The notes below the pieces were generated by a model, which was given only the letters and a program-made list of their open reading frames with translations, made no database searches and was not told the DNA's origin. Position numbers and translations under genes: made by a program. A stretch of 64,000 nt of DNA from UBA8079 sp965205535 (GTDB taxonomy: Bacteria; Pseudomonadota; Alphaproteobacteria; UBA6615): the NCBI GenBank assembly GCA_965205535.1, contig CBDBHH010000005.1:1364001-1428000 (forward strand), read 5' to 3'. The first letter of the stretch is position 1. Every line of letters starts with the position of its first letter. Positions 51,065 through 60,614 of this stretch are shown here, piece after piece.

Positions 51065-54000
51065 GCCTCGCTGATTTCGATCCCGATCTTCTCGAACGCG
51101 TCAGCACACGGCAACGCGATGGTGCGGATGCTGCGGTCAGTGCCTGGGTGTCGGCGTCGGCGGGCGCGGGTAAAACCCGGGTCCTGCGGGACCGGGTGTT
51201 GCGCCTGTTGCTTGCGGGTGTGGCGCCCCAGCGTGTGCTGTGCCTGACTTTCACGAAGGCGGCGGCGGCGGAAATGGCCCGGCGGATCAACACCGAGCTG
51301 GGCGATTGGGCAGTTCTGGATGATGCTGCGCTTCACGAGCGACTGTTGGACTTGCTGGGCGCCGATCCACCCGATGACGCGGCCCGCCGGGCCCGCCAGT
51401 TGTTTGCGCTTGTGCTCGAAGCACCGGGCGGCATGAAAATCATGACCATACATGCCTTTTGCCAGTCGGTTTTGCGACGGTTCCCGCTGGAGGCGGGGGT
51501 CGTGCCCCATTTCCAGGTGATGGAGGAGCGTGACGCCGGCGAGCTGCTGGAAGATGCCAAGGCAGAGTTGCTGGCCAGTGCGCATATGGATGACGGCGAT
51601 CTGGGTCTATCCGTGGCCAATGTGGCCGGACGGATACATGAGACGCGTTTCCCCGATCTTCTCAACGAGATATCCCGGGCCCGCGCACCCTTCGCCGACA
51701 TGCTGCGGGATTTCGGCGGTCTCGACGGGGTTCGCGCGCGGATCGCCGAAACCCTCGACGTGGCGCCGGATACCGATCCGGCAAAAGTTCTCGAAGCTGC
51801 ATGTGCGGAAAGCGCCTTCGACGGAGCCGCCCTGCGCCACGCGGTGGCGATCCTTGCCGAGGGCACTTCGGGCGACAGCAAGCGCGGGGTACTGATAGAC
51901 GGCTGGCTCGCGGGCGATGCCGAGGCGCGCGGCCAAAGCTTCGATGCCTACGCGCTGGCCTATCTCACCCAGCAGGGAGAGCCCCGCAAGCAGCTCGCGA
52001 CCAAGGCGATCCGGGAAAAGCATCCCGATGTCGATGCGGCATTGCAGGCCGAGGGTGCGCGCCTGTTGGCGGTACGCGAATTGCTGCGCAAGGCCGACCT
52101 GTATCAGGCGAATAGCGCGCTTATCCGGCTTGCGGCGGAGCTGGTGGCCCGCTACGAGGCGCGCAAGGCCGCGAGCGGCCGGCTGGACTATGACGACCTG
52201 ATCGCGCGTACGCGAACCCTGTTGCGCGGCGACGGCGCGGCGGCATGGGTGTTGTTCAAGCTGGATGGCGGCATCGACCATGTCCTGATCGACGAGGCGC
52301 AGGACACCAACCCGGAACAGTGGGACGTCGTGCTGGCCCTGGTGGACGAGTTTTTCGCCGGGCTTGGCGCCGGCGATGAAGCGGCGGAGGCCGCGGGGCT
52401 GCCCGCACGTAGCGTGTTTGCCGTGGGCGACGCGAAACAATCGATCTACAGTTTCCAGGGCGCCGATCCGAGCCGGTTCGAGGCGGTCCGGGCGTTTCTC
52501 GAAGCCCGTGCGTCGGAAGCGCGACGGGCCTGGAAGAACGTCGCGCTCGATTTCTCCTTCCGTTCGTCGCGCCCGGTCCTCGAGGCGGTCGACAGGGTCT
52601 TTGCCGAACCCCGGGCCGGGGCCGGGGTGGTCGACCCCGACGCGCCTGTTCAGCACACGCCATTGCGGGACAAGGCGGCGGGGCGCGTCGAGCTCTGGCC
52701 GCCGCTTCTGGTCGAGAAACTGGACGACCCCGAGCCATGGAAGCCGCCGGTCGACCCTGTGACCCGGGCCGGTGCGATGGATCAGCTGGCGGAGTTGATC
52801 GCATCACGCACGGCCGACTGGCTGGCTTCCGGCGAAATACTCGAAAGTCAGGGGCGACCGATCGAGGCCGGCGACATCATGGTGCTGGTGCGCCAGCGCG
52901 GTGATTTCGTCGAGGCGCTGGTCCGGGCGTTCAAGGCCCGCAACGTGCCGGTTGCCGGGGTCGACCGGATGGTTCTCAGCGAGCAGATCGCCGTCATGGA
53001 CTTGCTGGCTTTGGGTGCGTTTCTGCTGCTGCCCGAGGATGATCTGAACCTTGCGACCCTGCTTAAGAGCCCGTTGATCGGTTTCGATGAAGACCAGCTG
53101 TTCATGCTGGCCCATGACCGGGGTGATGACAGTCTCTGGCGGACGCTCGCCCGGCGCCGTGACGCGGACGCGCGATTTGCCGAAGCGCATGAGCTGTTGG
53201 CCGATCTGCTGGCGCGGGTCGATTTCGAGCGCCCCTATGAGCTCTATGCCGGTGCGCTGGCGCGTGGCGGACGTGCGCGCTTGTTTGCGCGTCTGGGCCC
53301 GGATGCGGCAGACCCGATCGATGAGTTTCTCTCCCTGGCGCTGACATATGAGCGCAGCCACGCGCCGACGTTGCAGGGGTTCCTGCATTGGGTCGCGGCG
53401 GGACAGGCGGAGGTCAAACGCGACCTCGACCAGACCAGCGGCGCGGTGCGGGTGATGACGGTGCACGGCGCCAAGGGGCTGGAGGCCCCGATCGTGTTCC
53501 TGCCCGACACAACGCGCCTGCCGCGTATGCTGCCGAACATTCTCTGGGATGAGGACGACCGCGGCGCCTACTTCCTCTGGCTGCCGCGGGCCGATGATGC
53601 GGACGCCCGGGCCCAGGTGTTGCGTGAACAAGTTCGTGCACGGCGCGACGAGGAGTATCGACGGCTTCTCTATGTAGCGATGACCAGGGCCGAGGAGCGC
53701 CTGTATATCTGCGGCTGGAACGCGCCCGCCGAGGGTTCCTGGTACGACCTCATCCGCCCGGCGATGGCGTCGGTGGCACGGGTTGTCGAAGATCCCGTTC
53801 TGGCCTCGATCGTGACCGAGGAGACGCCGATCCTTCGACTGTCAGCACCCCAACGTGGTGCGGTCGAGCAGATCCCGACAGATGCGCCGCCGCAGCTTTC
53901 GGTATCGCCGGTATGGCTTGGCCAGCCCGCACCGCCCGAACCCGCCCCGCCGCGACCTTTGGCTCCGTCCAATCCGGGCGAGGATCCGCCGGTGCGCCCC

Positions 54001-54552
54001 CCAGTGGGTCCCAACGAGGATGGCACGCGTTTCGCGCGCGGAAATATCCTGCACCGGTTGTTGCAATGGTTGCCGTCACTGGCACCCGAGCTGCGCCGGG
54101 AATCGGCGGTGCGGTATCTTGCGCGCCCCGGACTGGATCTCGATCCCAGCGTGCAAAACGCACTTGTGGCCGAGGTGATGGAGGTTTTGGAGTCGACGGA
54201 TTTTGCCCATTTGTTTGGGCCGGACAGCCTTGCCGAAGTGTCGATTACCGGAACAGCGACGGCGCCGGAAGGCACAATCTTTGTGATCTCCGGTCAAATC
54301 GACCGGCTTGTGCTCTCCGACGGACGGGTCGCGATCGTGGACTATAAGTCAAACCGTCCGCCACCGGCGCGAGCGGACGATGTTGCCCCTGTTTACCTGC
54401 GCCAGATGGCGGCTTACCGGCATGTTATTCAGGACACCTGGCCCGATCGGGCGGTGGATGCATATCTGCTCTGGACCGATGCGCCACGCCTGATGGCATT
54501 GCCGGCCGAGTTGCTCGACCCTTACGCTCCGGCCGGTCGCACGCCTGTGTGA
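51061..54552 (+). CDS. addA: double-strand break repair helicase AddA
   Basis: 1163 residues from the ATG overlapping addB. UvrD-type helicase: Walker A ASAGAGKTRVLRDR (about 32-45), motif II DEAQDTNPEQW, motif III VGDAKQSIYSFQGAD and motif V VMTVHGAKGLEAPIV. A C-terminal nuclease domain has FARGNILHRLLQWL and VAIVDYKSNRPPP. It provides translocation and the second nuclease of AddAB. Confidence 0.96.
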   Translation: MSLADFDPDLLERVSTRQRDGADAAVSAWVSASAGAGKTRVLRDRVLRLLLAGVAPQRVLCLTFTKAAAAEMARRINTELGDWAVLDDAALHERLLDLLGADPPDDAARRARQLFALVLEAPGGMKIMTIHAFCQSVLRRFPLEAGVVPHFQVMEERDAGELLEDAKAELLASAHMDDGDLGLSVANVAGRIHETRFPDLLNEISRARAPFADMLRDFGGLDGVRARIAETLDVAPDTDPAKVLEAACAESAFDGAALRHAVAILAEGTSGDSKRGVLIDGWLAGDAEARGQSFDAYALAYLTQQGEPRKQLATKAIREKHPDVDAALQAEGARLLAVRELLRKADLYQANSALIRLAAELVARYEARKAASGRLDYDDLIARTRTLLRGDGAAAWVLFKLDGGIDHVLIDEAQDTNPEQWDVVLALVDEFFAGLGAGDEAAEAAGLPARSVFAVGDAKQSIYSFQGADPSRFEAVRAFLEARASEARRAWKNVALDFSFRSSRPVLEAVDRVFAEPRAGAGVVDPDAPVQHTPLRDKAAGRVELWPPLLVEKLDDPEPWKPPVDPVTRAGAMDQLAELIASRTADWLASGEILESQGRPIEAGDIMVLVRQRGDFVEALVRAFKARNVPVAGVDRMVLSEQIAVMDLLALGAFLLLPEDDLNLATLLKSPLIGFDEDQLFMLAHDRGDDSLWRTLARRRDADARFAEAHELLADLLARVDFERPYELYAGALARGGRARLFARLGPDAADPIDEFLSLALTYERSHAPTLQGFLHWVAAGQAEVKRDLDQTSGAVRVMTVHGAKGLEAPIVFLPDTTRLPRMLPNILWDEDDRGAYFLWLPRADDADARAQVLREQVRARRDEEYRRLLYVAMTRAEERLYICGWNAPAEGSWYDLIRPAMASVARVVEDPVLASIVTEETPILRLSAPQRGAVEQIPTDAPPQLSVSPVWLGQPAPPEPAPPRPLAPSNPGEDPPVRPPVGPNEDGTRFARGNILHRLLQWLPSLAPELRRESAVRYLARPGLDLDPSVQNALVAEVMEVLESTDFAHLFGPDSLAEVSITGTATAPEGTIFVISGQIDRLVLSDGRVAIVDYKSNRPPPARADDVAPVYLRQMAAYRHVIQDTWPDRAVDAYLLWTDAPRLMALPAELLDPYAPAGRTPV

Positions 54553-54574
54553 TCGTTCGGTGATGTGCCAATTC

Positions 54575-54603
54575 TTGACGACGCATTGATCGGAACCTAC
54601 CTT
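54575..54603 (+). promoter_or_regulatory. putative sigma-70 promoter of trxA
   Basis: A -35 TTGACG (54575-54580) and a -10 TACCTT (54598-54603) are separated by 17 bases, about 64 bp before the trxA ATG. A good -35 and ideal spacing make it likely; the -10 is imperfect. Confidence 0.5.
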
Positions 54604-54666
54604 CGTTTCCAACGAGAGTTACACAGGGGCGCTCGCCCGCGCCCGGATCGCTGAAAAGGATTAAGC

Positions 54667-54987
54667 ATGCCCTCCAAACAGATTACGGATGATTCCTTCG
54701 AGACCGACGTTTTGCAGTCGGACAAGCCAGTTCTGGTGGATTTCTGGGCCGAATGGTGCGGCCCCTGCAAGCAGATCGGCCCGACCCTGGAAGAGCTCGC
54801 CAATGACAAGGATGGCGATGTGGTCGTTGCGAAGCTGAACATCGACGACAATCCGATGACGCCGTCGAAATACGGTGTCCGCGGCATCCCGACATTGCTG
54901 CTGTTCAAGGACGGCCAGGTTGCGTCCATGAAAGTCGGCAGCCTGCCCAAGAGCCAGATTTACGATTGGGTCGATTCGGTCCTCTAG
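54667..54987 (+). CDS. trxA: thioredoxin
   Basis: 106 residues. Redox motif WCGPCK with Cys31 and Cys34, the buried Asp25 region VDFWAEW, and the cis-Pro in GIPTLLLF are classical. General cytosolic disulfide reductase. It follows addA with its own promoter and is closed by a strong terminator. Confidence 0.98.
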   Translation: MPSKQITDDSFETDVLQSDKPVLVDFWAEWCGPCKQIGPTLEELANDKDGDVVVAKLNIDDNPMTPSKYGVRGIPTLLLFKDGQVASMKVGSLPKSQIYDWVDSVL

Positions 54988-55006
54988 ACCTGCTCGCACA
55001 GAGAAT

Positions 55007-55040
55007 AAAAAACCCCGCCTTTCAGGCGGGGTTTTTCTTT
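55007..55040 (+). terminator. Rho-independent terminator after trxA
   Basis: AAAACCCCGCCT (55009-55020), loop TTC, AGGCGGGGTTTTT (55024-55036): a strong GC stem with a T run. It can also act for the convergent oxygenase gene because the A run precedes it. Confidence 0.92.
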
Positions 55041-55073
55041 GCCTGGGGCCCTGTTCGACCGGTCCGCTCGCGC

Positions 55074-56156
55074 CTAGGTCGCCTGTCCCCTGTTTCGGTT
55101 CCGCTCCAGGAACTGACGGCCGCTTTCGTCATACATGAAAGACAGCAAAACGTAGCGCTGCCCCTTGGTCACGTCGGTTGCCTCATGTAGCAGGTTGCAC
55201 GAGAAAATGGCCGCTTCCCCGGTTGCCGGGCGGTAGCTGGCCTGGCCGTATTCCGGGAATCGCAACTCGCCACCCTCATGATCCTCGGTGTTGAGGTTGA
55301 GGGTCATCGCGAAACGGCGATGCGCGGTGCCCAGCGTGGTGTTGTCGCGATGGGGACGGAAGAACCCGCCGACATCGGCGTCGTAACGCACGATCTTGAA
55401 CTCCTCGACGAAGCGAATGTCGCTGTGGAAGGCGTTCCGAATTTCCGGCAGCACGCGGCGCTCGATCCGGCTGCCGATCGCCTCGAGCAAATCCTTGTCG
55501 ACAACATGATGATCACGCCGCCGCTTGGTCTCACCGTCGGTGACGTGAACCATCTTGCCTGCCTCCATGCGCAGCGTGCCGGACGGCTCGTTGCCCCGGG
55601 CCTCGAATTGTTCGATCAGCCATTGGCAAAAGGATGGTGAAAAGACTTCGGGGATCACCAGGATGGGGGGGTGCAGCTTCGCGGGCGAGGGAACGGGAGG
55701 GTCCATCGCGGCGATCTCGGCCGCCGCGCGTTCGGCGATCGGTGTGTCACCGGGCCGGAGCACCGTGCGGACCTTCTGGTCAGCTCCGAACACGAAGCCA
55801 ACCAGCTTGCCGCGGGCACCGAAGCGGCTTGCGACTTTCTTGTCGGCATCGGACAGGAGAAAAAACCCCGGGTTGTTCTCGGCGGCAATTTTCTGCACCA
55901 GGGGCATCGGGTCGGCGCTGATTGCGAACAGATGCGCACCGGCCTCCAACATGGCGGGCGCCGCGCTGAACATGGCCTGAAGCTCGCCCAGCGCGCCGGG
56001 ATCCTTTTGGGTCGGATACAGCAGGACAAACAGCGGCCCGCCGCGGGCCTTGTCATTCAGATTGATGATGATATCGCGCTGATCGGGCAGGAAGAAATTC
56101 GGCGCACGGTCGCCCCGTTCGAGCAGGTCTTCGAGCTTGGGTGTGCTCATGCGCAT
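55074..56156 (-). CDS. peroxiredoxin-like / 2OG-Fe(II) prolyl-hydroxylase-like fusion protein
   Basis: 360 residues from the ATG at 56156 (TGGAG 5 bp upstream). Residues 10-150 form an AhpC/TSA-like thioredoxin fold (GDRAPNFFLPDQ ... LFVLLYPTQKDPGALGE) with no peroxidatic Cys at the usual place. Residues 170-360 are a 2-oxoglutarate/Fe(II) oxygenase: HRD pair FFRPHRDN, distal His in LLHEATDV and Arg in GQRYVLLSF. The oxygenase site is complete. Hydroxylation of a protein or small molecule is expected; the thioredoxin half may bind redox partners. Confidence 0.88.
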   Translation of the reverse strand: MRMSTPKLEDLLERGDRAPNFFLPDQRDIIINLNDKARGGPLFVLLYPTQKDPGALGELQAMFSAAPAMLEAGAHLFAISADPMPLVQKIAAENNPGFFLLSDADKKVASRFGARGKLVGFVFGADQKVRTVLRPGDTPIAERAAAEIAAMDPPVPSPAKLHPPILVIPEVFSPSFCQWLIEQFEARGNEPSGTLRMEAGKMVHVTDGETKRRRDHHVVDKDLLEAIGSRIERRVLPEIRNAFHSDIRFVEEFKIVRYDADVGGFFRPHRDNTTLGTAHRRFAMTLNLNTEDHEGGELRFPEYGQASYRPATGEAAIFSCNLLHEATDVTKGQRYVLLSFMYDESGRQFLERNRNRGQAT

Positions 56157-56232
56157 GGTGCTCCAGACGGCCGATCCATATTCGTGATACTGTCTACAGT
56201 ACTGCCGGTCCGGCTTCGGGTCCAAGCAGTGT

Positions 56233-57552
56233 TCAGTTGTTCGCGCGCAATGTCGCACCCGCAAGAAGATGAGATCCCGCAACGAGCACGCGTGCCGGCC
56301 CGGGGTCTCGGGCGATTTGTGACAGCGCGTCCGCGAGCGATCCTGCTGCGTGTGCCGTCAGGCCGGCGCGTTCGGCGGCGGCAACCATCTCCGGTACCGG
56401 CACGGCGCGGGGTTCACCGGTGAGGGGGACGGCCGCGGCGCTGGTCGCAAGTACGGTGAACGGGGCCAGAAATCCGGTGATGTCCTTGTCGTCCAGCATG
56501 GTGAAGATGAGGTGGAACGGTCGCGCGGCTTGTCTCTGGAGATCGTTGAAGGCATCTGCCAGTGCTGCCGCGCCCATCGGATTATGGGCCACGTCCACCC
56601 ACAGTTCGGACGCCTCGGGGAGCAACGCCAGCAGCGGCCCCGATGTCAGTTGCTGCATTCTGCCCGGCCACTGCGCCTGCGCGATGCCGGTTTGTATGGC
56701 GTCGTCGGTCACGCCGGGGAACGCGCAGACGTCGAGGCAGGCCGCGGCAAGTGAGGCGTTGTCGAGCTGGTGGCGCCCCGGCAGGCCGGGTTTGGGCAAC
56801 TTCCAGTGGGTCGAGCCGCATGTGTAATCGCCGCCGCCATCGCCTGTGGTCACGAGTTGCCACTCGAGGCCGGCGCGATAGAGCGGCGCGCCGATATCGT
56901 CTGCATAAAGGTTGATCACGGCGGCGGCGTCAGGATGTTGGGGGGCCACGATGGACGCCACCCCCGGTTTCTGGATGGCGGCCTTTTCGCCCGTGATTTC
57001 GGCCAGGGTATTTCCCAGAAACCCCATATGGTCGTAGCCGATCGGGGTGATGATTGTCGCAGCGGGCCCGGCGACGACGTTGGTGGCGTCGAACCGGCCA
57101 CCCAGCCCTGTTTCCAGAAGCACGATATCTGCCGGTGTGCGGGCCATGGCGAGGAAGGCCGCGGCGGTTGTGATCTCGTATTCCGTGACGGGTTTGCCGG
57201 CGTTGCGGTCTTCGATCTCCTCCAGCAGCACCCGCAACGCCGCATCGGACATGATCTCGCCTGCGATCTTGTAGCGCTCGGCGAAGCGCAGCAGGTGCGG
57301 CGAGGTGTAGGCGCTGACCCGCAGGCCGGCAGTCGTCAGGCCGGCGTCGAGGAAGGCCGTGGTCGATCCCTTGCCGTTGGTGCCGGCGATATGAATGACC
57401 GGCGCCAGGTCGTTCTGCGGATTGTCGAGGTCCGATAGCAGCCGGTGCATCCGGTCGAGGGACAGATCGATACGGTCGGGATGGTAGGTGACGAACCGCG
57501 CGAGGATGGCCGCGATCGCGCTTTCGTCTGCGCCGGGGACGCTAGTCCCCAT
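56233..57552 (-). CDS. folC: bifunctional folylpolyglutamate/dihydrofolate synthase
   Basis: 439 residues from the ATG at 57552, inside the end of accD (11-bp overlap). P-loop GTNGKGSTTAFLDA, SPHLLRFAERY, LETGLGGRFDATN and the HNPMGAAALADA region identify FolC/Mur-ligase family. It adds glutamate to dihydropteroate and folates. Position after accD is the common proteobacterial order. Confidence 0.96.
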   Translation of the reverse strand: MGTSVPGADESAIAAILARFVTYHPDRIDLSLDRMHRLLSDLDNPQNDLAPVIHIAGTNGKGSTTAFLDAGLTTAGLRVSAYTSPHLLRFAERYKIAGEIMSDAALRVLLEEIEDRNAGKPVTEYEITTAAAFLAMARTPADIVLLETGLGGRFDATNVVAGPAATIITPIGYDHMGFLGNTLAEITGEKAAIQKPGVASIVAPQHPDAAAVINLYADDIGAPLYRAGLEWQLVTTGDGGGDYTCGSTHWKLPKPGLPGRHQLDNASLAAACLDVCAFPGVTDDAIQTGIAQAQWPGRMQQLTSGPLLALLPEASELWVDVAHNPMGAAALADAFNDLQRQAARPFHLIFTMLDDKDITGFLAPFTVLATSAAAVPLTGEPRAVPVPEMVAAAERAGLTAHAAGSLADALSQIARDPGPARVLVAGSHLLAGATLRANN

Positions 57553-58495
57553 TTGCCGAACTGGCGGCAAGGTCGGCGACGGTACCCGCGGCCGGCGCAG
57601 GTGCCGTGAGCGCGATCGGGGCCGGCTCACCGCCGGACACACCACCGCGGCCCTCGCGCAGGAGGTTCAGCATCTGCGCGATGGTCGCCTGCATTTCGCC
57701 GCGTGGGACGACCATGTCGACCATCCCGTGTTCGCGCAGGGATTCCGCTGTTTGAAAGCCCTCGGGCAGTTCTTCGCGGATCGTGTCCTTGATGACGCGC
57801 TTGCCGGCGAAGCCGATTGTGGCGCCCGGCTCGGCGATCTGTATGTCCCCGAGCATGGCGAAGGAAGCGGATACACCACCGGTGGTCGGGTCGGTAAGGA
57901 TGACGATATAGGGAAGTCCCGCCTCGCGGACCTGCTCGACCGCCAGGACGGTGCGTGGCATCTGGATCAGGCTGAGCATGCCTTCCTGCATCCGCGCGCC
58001 GCCCGATGCGGGGATCGCGATCAGGGCCGCATCCTGCGTGATCGCTTCCCGCGCCGCCGCGAGAAGGCCCTCACCCACGGCCTGTCCCATGGAGCCGCCC
58101 ATGAAGCCGAAATCAAAGGCGGCGATCACGGCTTTCTGGCCACCGATCGTGCCATGGCCGACGACGATCGCTTCCTTCTCGCCGGATTTGTTTTGCGCGT
58201 CCTTGAGGCGGTCGGTATAGCGACGGCTGTCGCGGAACTTCAGCGGATCGGGCGTGACGGCCTGAAATTCGACCCGGGTGAACGCACCGCCATCGAACAG
58301 GAAACCCATGCGCGCCGTGGCGGCCAGGCGAATATGGTGTCCGCAGGCGTGGCAGACATGCAGGTTGTCGCTGAGTTCACGGTGGAACAGCATCTGCTCG
58401 CAGGACGGGCATTTGTGCCAGAGATTGTCCGGCACATCCTTCTTGCCGACGAGCGCGCGAATCTTCGGGCGGACGAATTCGTTCAGCCAGCTCAT
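57542..58495 (-). CDS. accD: acetyl-CoA carboxylase carboxyltransferase subunit beta
   Basis: 317 residues. The N-terminal zinc ribbon (WHKCPSCEQM ... HVCHACGHHI) and the crotonase-like core (GALIAIPASGGARMQEG, YIVILTDPTTGGVSASFAMLGD) are typical. It transfers CO2 from biotin to acetyl-CoA with AccA. Confidence 0.97.
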   Translation of the reverse strand: MSWLNEFVRPKIRALVGKKDVPDNLWHKCPSCEQMLFHRELSDNLHVCHACGHHIRLAATARMGFLFDGGAFTRVEFQAVTPDPLKFRDSRRYTDRLKDAQNKSGEKEAIVVGHGTIGGQKAVIAAFDFGFMGGSMGQAVGEGLLAAAREAITQDAALIAIPASGGARMQEGMLSLIQMPRTVLAVEQVREAGLPYIVILTDPTTGGVSASFAMLGDIQIAEPGATIGFAGKRVIKDTIREELPEGFQTAESLREHGMVDMVVPRGEMQATIAQMLNLLREGRGGVSGGEPAPIALTAPAPAAGTVADLAASSANGD

Positions 58496-58514
58496 CGGAC
58501 CCTCTCTTGCATGA

Positions 58515-59357
58515 TCATTTCGCAGCCCCGCGCACGCCCTCGGCGAGCGAGCGCGTGAGACCGAGAACGTTGGTCACCAAATCCGGTGTCGCCGCGCCGT
58601 CTGCATCCAGGTTGTCCGCGACCATCTGCACGATCGCTGAACCGACGACGGCGGCATCGGCAACCTGTGCGACGGCGGCGGCCTGCTCCGCGGTCCGGAT
58701 GCCGAAGCCGACCGCGATCGGAAGGTCTGTGTGTTTCTTCAGCCTTTCAACAGAGGCCTGTATTTCCGCCGCATCGGCCGATTTCGTGCCGGTGATGCCG
58801 GCGATCGCGACGTAGTAGACAAACCCGGAGGTGTTTGCGATCACGGCCGGCAGGCGCGCATCGTCGGTGGTCGGGGTGGCGAGGCGGATGAAGTGCATGC
58901 CCGCGGCCAGTGCCGGCAGGCAGAGCTCGACATCTTCTTCCGGCGGCAGGTCGACCACGATTAACCCGTCGACGCCGGCGTCGCGCGCATCGGCCAGGAA
59001 CTGGTCGACGCCGTAGATGTACATCGGGTTGTAGTAGCCCATCAGGATGATCGGGGTTTCGTTGTCGCCGGCCCGAAATCGCCGAACCATGTCGAGGGTC
59101 CGGTCGAGGCGGGCACCGCCGGCCTTGGCGCGCAGGCCCGCCGCCTGGATCGCCGGGCCGTCGGCCATGGGGTCGGAATACATCACCCCCAGCTCGATCA
59201 GGTCGGCGCCCGCGCCGGGCAATCCCTGCAGAATCTCGAAGCTGGTCTCGAGGTCGGGGTCGGCGGCCATGACAAACGGGATGAAGGCGGCACGGTTCTC
59301 ACCGGCGAGTTTCTTGAAGCGGGCTTCGATGCGGCCGCTGGTCTCGCCCCGGCTCAC
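58515..59357 (-). CDS. trpA: tryptophan synthase alpha chain
   Basis: 280 residues from a GTG that overlaps the trpB stop (GTGA, 59354-59357). Catalytic Glu in DLIELGVMYSDPMADG, Asp in VDGLIVVDLPPEE and YYNPMYIYG are conserved. It cleaves indole-3-glycerol phosphate and passes indole to TrpB. Confidence 0.96.
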   Translation of the reverse strand: MSRGETSGRIEARFKKLAGENRAAFIPFVMAADPDLETSFEILQGLPGAGADLIELGVMYSDPMADGPAIQAAGLRAKAGGARLDRTLDMVRRFRAGDNETPIILMGYYNPMYIYGVDQFLADARDAGVDGLIVVDLPPEEDVELCLPALAAGMHFIRLATPTTDDARLPAVIANTSGFVYYVAIAGITGTKSADAAEIQASVERLKKHTDLPIAVGFGIRTAEQAAAVAQVADAAVVGSAIVQMVADNLDADGAATPDLVTNVLGLTRSLAEGVRGAAK

Positions 59358-60568
59358 AGTTCCACCCCCAGCGCGTCGGCGATGGTGAACACGTCCTTGT
59401 CGCCGCGCCCGCACATATTCATGACCAGCAGATGGTCGGCGGGCAGGTCGCCCGCGATCTTGCCGACATGGGCCAGGGCGTGGGACGGCTCAAGCGCGGG
59501 GATGATGCCCTCCAGGCGTGAGCAGAGCTGGAACGCATCGAGCGCTTCCTGGTCAGTGACCGAGACATATTCGACCCGGCCGGATTCATGAAGCCAGGAA
59601 TGTTCCGGGCCGATGCCCGGATAGTCGAGCCCGGCAGAGATCGAATGGGCATCGAGAATCTGGCCGTCGTCATCCTGCAGCAGGAAGGTCCGGTTGCCGT
59701 GCAGCACGCCCGGCCGACCGCCGGTCAGGGACGCCGCATGTTCGCCGGTCTCGATGCCATGGCCCGCCGCCTCGACGCCGATGATGCGCACATCCTTGTC
59801 GTCGAGGAACGGATAGAACAGGCCCATCGCGTTGGACCCGCCGCCGATGCAGGCGATGAGCGAATCCGGCAGGCGGCCTTCCGCGGCCTGCATCTGCGCC
59901 TTGGTCTCTTCGCCGATGACTTTCTGGAAATCCCGCACCATCGCCGGATAGGGATGAGGTCCCGCCACCGTGCCGATCAGATAGTAAGTGTCGTCGACAT
60001 TCGCGACCCAGTCGCGCAGCGCGTCATTCATCGCGTCCTTGAGGGTCGCGGTGCCGCTGGTGACGGGAATGACCTCGGCGCCCAGCAGCTTCATCCGGAA
60101 CACGTTCGGGGCCTGACGCTCGATATCCGTCGCGCCCATATAGGCCACGCATTGCAGGCCGAAGCGGGCGCAAACCGTCGCCGTCGCCACGCCGTGCTGC
60201 CCCGCACCGGTCTCGGCGATGATCCGCTTCTTGCCCATACGCCGGGCAAGCAGGATCTGGCCCATGCAATTGTTGATCTTGTGGGCGCCGGTATGGTTCA
60301 GCTCGTCGCGCTTGAAATAGATCTTTGCGCCGCCGAAATGCTCGGTGATCCGTTCGGCGAAATAAAGCGGGCTCGGCCGGCCCACATAGTGGGTCAGATA
60401 GTCATCCAGCTCGGCCTGGAAGCTCGGGTCGGCCTTTGCGGCCTCATAAGCCTGTTCGACCTCGAGAATCAGGGGCATCAGCGTTTCGGCGACGAACCGG
60501 CCGCCGAAGATGCCGAAATGCCCGTGTTCATCCGGGCCGTTGTGATAGCTGTTTGGTTCCGCACTCAT
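59354..60568 (-). CDS. trpB: tryptophan synthase beta chain
   Basis: 404 residues. The PLP Lys is in HTGAHKINNCMGQ, and GGGSNAMG binds the PLP phosphate. It condenses indole with serine. The cluster order trpF-trpB-trpA-accD-folC is the usual alphaproteobacterial one. Confidence 0.97.
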   Translation of the reverse strand: MSAEPNSYHNGPDEHGHFGIFGGRFVAETLMPLILEVEQAYEAAKADPSFQAELDDYLTHYVGRPSPLYFAERITEHFGGAKIYFKRDELNHTGAHKINNCMGQILLARRMGKKRIIAETGAGQHGVATATVCARFGLQCVAYMGATDIERQAPNVFRMKLLGAEVIPVTSGTATLKDAMNDALRDWVANVDDTYYLIGTVAGPHPYPAMVRDFQKVIGEETKAQMQAAEGRLPDSLIACIGGGSNAMGLFYPFLDDKDVRIIGVEAAGHGIETGEHAASLTGGRPGVLHGNRTFLLQDDDGQILDAHSISAGLDYPGIGPEHSWLHESGRVEYVSVTDQEALDAFQLCSRLEGIIPALEPSHALAHVGKIAGDLPADHLLVMNMCGRGDKDVFTIADALGVEL

Positions 60569-60614
60569 CGTCGCTGCTTATACATCGTTGTTGGTCTGCT
60601 CAACAGGGAACCCG

